From positions 410,775 through 474,774 of the forward strand of contig VSDK01022166.1 in NCBI GenBank assembly GCA_009767595.1: 64,000 nt of DNA. The letters are read 5' to 3'. The position numbers and the translations under genes are program-made. The DNA is from Symbiodinium kawagutii. Taxonomy: Eukaryota; Sar; Dinophyceae; Suessiales; Symbiodiniaceae. The notes under the pieces are model-generated. The model did not search any database, was not told where the DNA came from, and was given only the letters and a program-made list of their open reading frames with translations. Shown here piece after piece: positions 62,290 through 64,000 of the stretch. Every line of letters begins with the position of its first letter. Position 1 is the stretch's first letter.

Positions 62290-62387
62290 TGGCCCGGGTC
62301 GCACCACCGGAGGTGGCAGTGGAGGGCCTGGCGCGCTGCCAGCCCTTCGTGCTGAAGGAGGCGATGAGTCGCCTCAGTGGACAGAAG
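62290..62387 (+). CDS. Exon, unknown protein
   Basis: GC island ending at donor CAGAAG-GTGGGT. Reads QRVARVAPPEVAVEGLARCQ then PFVLKEAMSRLSGQK. Strong codon bias. The left limit is uncertain; the frame is open back to about 62250. Confidence 0.6.
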
Positions 62388-62399
62388 GTGGGTAGAACG

Positions 62400-63065
62400 G
62401 GAGTGGTGAAAGGTAGATTGGCTGGTTGATGGCATATTTATGGTTAATGGTTGGTTAATAACCCTTAATAAGCAACAATAATAGGGATATACCAATTATA
62501 TCTGGTCGATTGGTTGATTGCCAATTGATGATGGATGGGTGTTGATTGGTTGATTGCTTGGTTGCTTGATCACCATAGATTGCTTGATTGCTTGATTGGT
62601 TGATTGATGGACGATGATGTTGATGATGATACTGAACGGTGGTGAATCATCGTGTAATGAAACCCCCCCAAATGGTAAAATGATGACGGATAAAAATGCT
62701 ACTGATGATAGTCACGGATGATTGCTGATCAATGACGATTTATGATTCTTTGCTGGTGATAGATGAAACGGTGAACTACGGTAAATAACGGTCATTACGG
62801 GTTTGTTTGTACTGATGCTTAATGCTGAATCATTGACATCACAGTGATGGCTAATCATGATTAGTAATCGCGAGTGATGTTCAGTACTGCTGATTGACCA
62901 ACTCATCGCCAGCTGAGCATGGTGAATGGCAGCTATTCAGAAGCAACATAGGTGAAACGACGAACCACAGGTGTACAACCAACTAACAACTGAGGTTTGA
63001 CTGTTGAGCAACCAACAAGTTACGTTCCCTCAGTATCCAACAGTGGTTACTGTAGCAACGAGAGG
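62400..63065. repeat. TTGATTGCTTGATTGG and related arrays
   Basis: Intron with TTGATTGC tandem (62510-62605) and degenerate GGTTAATAACC pieces resembling a worn family B element at 62440-62500. No exon seen. Confidence 0.65.
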
Positions 63066-63234
63066 TTGATTAAATGGTTAATGATGCATCCAGAGCTTGT
63101 TGCTTAATTACAGGCATATCAAAACACATGCTCGTAAACAAAATTGTTACAGGCTGCCAAAAGAAAGCATTTGATATGCCTTGGTATACCGAAGAAAATG
63201 TAATTCGTAATGAGATTGTGCCAAGGCTCTCATG

Positions 63235-63366
63235 ATGCCTTTCCCTTTGCCGCAAAGCTCGGACGGTCAGCGCTTCGTTTCTTCGGATAGTTGGACGGCT
63301 TCATGGATCGAAATATCCCCAGTAGAACAAGAGCCACATCCAGAGAAGTGCATAAGAAGATCATGA
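63235..63366 (+). CDS. Candidate exon, unknown protein
   Basis: From ATG at 63235: MPFPLPQSSDGQRFVSSDSW, TASWIEISPVEQEPHPEKCI, RRS, TGA. The frame is also open a few codons left to ATTGTGCC after TAATGAG. Ser/Pro/Glu-rich. Coding composition fair. Confidence 0.4.
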   Translation: MPFPLPQSSDGQRFVSSDSWTASWIEISPVEQEPHPEKCIRRS

Positions 63367-63589
63367 CACATTGTGGCGAACATTGGTCTAAAAGTGAACC
63401 AACGGACTGACTGACTACCTAACAAACTAACTGACTATCTAACTAACTAACCAGCGATCTAACTGACCATTTCAGGAACTAATCAACAGCAACAACAAGG
63501 GTTTGACCTTAGCCCCAATGTTTAACAACCAGCAAAAATCTACAGTCGACCAGAACAGGCTGCCAGCTGTTGCCGTTCCTTCTGCGTAG

Positions 63590-63673
63590 GTACTGGACTT
63601 CATGCCTCGGCTCATGATGGCCTGTGGCACACAGGTTGTCACCTACGAAATCCAGCAGACACCTGGCGTATGA
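63590..63673 (+). CDS. Terminal exon, unknown protein
   Basis: Pyrimidine-rich TTGCCGTTCCTTCTGCGTAG then VLDFMPRLMMACGTQVVTYE then IQQTPGV, TGA. 27 codons plus stop with good codon choice. Alternatively passes by the ACGAAAG-GTGAGC donor in another frame. May end the gene of exons 60723 and 62290. Confidence 0.55.
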   Translation, partial: VLDFMPRLMMACGTQVVTYEIQQTPGV

Positions 63674-64000
63674 CGAAAGGTGAGCATTGACACAGTAGGT
63701 GAAGTACCACTTCCGGAGTTGATGTACCCAGCAAAGTGCAGTGGATACACCAGCTAGTACTGGACATCCAGCTATGCAGTGGATGGTTCTTGTTGATATA
63801 CGCAGCTGTTGAATGTTGGGTACACACCTTGATCAACCAGCACCGACTACTCAGTGGGCCCTCAATCGCCCCCGGACCTTGGAAGGGAAACCTGGAATTC
63901 CAGCAAGAGATGGGTAAAATTTGGTAGCAAGATGGTTCCTCCAGAGTTGGGAAGTTGAAACTTTCAACATTTTCAAACGGATAATCCTCCCAGTTGCTGA

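Noticed and set aside
1-64000. tRNA, rRNA or dinoflagellate spliced-leader genes
   Set aside because: No cloverleaf boxes, rRNA core motifs or the TTTTGGCTCAAG spliced-leader end were noticed on either strand; a dedicated scan would be needed to exclude them.

Overview
The window looks like nuclear DNA of a dinoflagellate, probably of the symbiodinialean/suessialean type (moderate confidence). There is no prokaryotic operon structure. Coding sequence appears only as short GC-rich exons, mostly 30-200 nt, with pyrimidine-rich AG acceptors and GT (once apparently GC) donors. They float in long, lower-GC introns full of simple repeats and degenerate CATCATTAACC-type arrays. I found no complete gene with a known name. 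Exon limits are read by eye from splice signals, open frame, third-position G/C and phase. Where several frames or both strands are open I say so.

Layout. 0-3.2 kb: an unassigned edge frame, then T-rich and TAGTAATA low-complexity DNA. 3.2-8.2 kb: plus-strand exons; the pair 7793-7859 and 8074-8208 fits in phase. 9.05-11.75 kb: a minus-strand gene whose last four exons join in phase to a stop (about 212 residues, unknown function). 13.3-46.9 kb: isolated plus-strand exons, including a ubiquitin-like fragment, a CxxC protein (28.4-29.4 kb), a gag-like mobile-element remnant (27.6-28.0 kb) and several phase-compatible pairs. 47.1-48.05 kb: very large trinucleotide microsatellites. 48.3-52.8 kb: a compositionally different block with a decayed PD-(D/E)XK-like nuclease fragment, diverged tandem repeats, a broken ubiquitin-like/acidic ORF and an A-rich end, probably a decayed retroelement or composite insertion. 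52.97-59.81 kb: a plus-strand Sel1-repeat protein gene cut into at least seven repeat-bearing exons plus a C-terminal tail. 60.7-63.7 kb: plus-strand exons of one or more further genes.

The most interesting feature is a set of short terminal-inverted-repeat elements (families A, B and C here, about 100-125 bp) that sit in the introns, often next to exons. Families A and B begin GG and end CC and are flanked in the best copies by identical 4-bp A/T duplications. Family B termini carry a GTGGGT donor-like motif at one end and an ATAG acceptor-like motif at the other, which is what intron-generating elements (introners) are expected to show. I see no CRISPR, defence island, tRNA, rRNA or spliced-leader gene.
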